Below are positions 13,540 through 13,592 of a stretch of DNA of 13,592 nucleotides, in pieces (within the stretch, counting starts at the first letter, position 1; each line of letters starts with the position of its first letter). The stretch covers positions 1 through 13,592 of the forward strand of contig WYEI01000009.1 of the NCBI GenBank assembly GCA_009903905.1. The letters are read 5' to 3'. Source of the DNA: Pyrobaculum sp. GTDB taxonomy: Archaea > Thermoproteota > Thermoprotei > Thermoproteales > Thermoproteaceae. A model generated the notes under the pieces. That model saw only the letters and a program-made list of their open reading frames with translations. It ran no database searches and was not told the origin of the DNA. Both the position numbers and the translations under genes were made by a program.

Positions 13540-13592
13540 TACCTGACGGTTATCGGATAGAGGTCGCTACGCACTACAGTGCCACCACTAAG
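13539..13592 (-). CDS. C-terminal tail of an upstream operon gene
   Basis: Only the last 17 codons and a TAA (13541-13539) are in the window; they read LSGGTVVRSDLYPITVR. The tail resembles the ends of its neighbours (…GTAVVR, …GTVLISPAPVR), so it is probably another member of the pilin-like set. Its stop shares a base with the next ATG. The gene start lies beyond the right edge. Confidence 0.65.
   Translation of the reverse strand, partial: LSGGTVVRSDLYPITVR

Noticed and set aside
1165..13592. Type VI secretion system
   Set aside because: Only the regulatory parts (kinase, PP2C, FHA) resemble that pathway; no sheath, Hcp, VgrG, ClpV or TssJLM-like gene is present.

Overview
The window looks like chromosomal DNA of a hyperthermophilic crenarchaeon of the Thermoproteales (Thermoproteus/Pyrobaculum type). 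The reasons are GC-rich genes using AGG/ATA codons, AT-rich TATA boxes 22-28 nt upstream of several start codons (leaderless transcripts), tight ATGA overlaps inside operons, and the protein families present. The assignment rests on style and gene content; no rRNA or other marker gene is in the window.

Layout. (1) 1-384: 5' part of a coiled-coil gene on the minus strand, running off the left edge. (2) 385-1164: a gene-poor stretch with good TATA boxes, small hairpins and what look like gene relics. (3) 1165-5929: a compact phospho-signalling island. It holds a small FHA protein, a VWA+FHA protein, a secreted/transmembrane protein with a cytosolic FHA domain, a PP2C phosphatase, and a Ser/Thr protein kinase with a C-terminal FHA domain. 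Four FHA domains lie within 4.8 kb and all carry the same YISRxH core. Kinase and phosphatase overlap by 4 bp. The VWA-FHA and membrane-FHA genes diverge from a 33-bp gap holding two interlocked TATA boxes. (4) 5930-6304: a strongly C-rich (minus-strand G-rich) spacer with outward promoters for the kinase operon and the next gene. (5) 6305-9766: a 1153-residue exported protein of no family I recognise, with 16 cysteines and a striking mosaic of GC-rich and AT-rich blocks. (6) 9767-10085: a convergent spacer with terminators and a 122-bp inverted-repeat element. (7) 10086-13592: a minus-strand operon of at least seven genes, mostly overlapping by 1-4 bp. The six whole ones each encode a short protein with one N-terminal hydrophobic helix and an exported, mostly disulfide-capable domain; two have an MRGQ/MKGQ start like type IV/Tad prepilins. 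The seventh is only a C-terminal tail at the right edge.

How it may work together (inference): the membrane FHA protein would sense something outside the cell. Kinase and PP2C would write and erase phospho-Thr marks read by the FHA proteins. The output may be assembly or activity of a pilus-like surface machine built from the minor-pilin-like proteins and the large exported protein. The logic recalls the bacterial PpkA/PppA/Fha threonine-phosphorylation switch of type VI secretion, but no type VI component is visible here. An assembly ATPase and membrane platform protein, which such a pilus would need, are not in the window.
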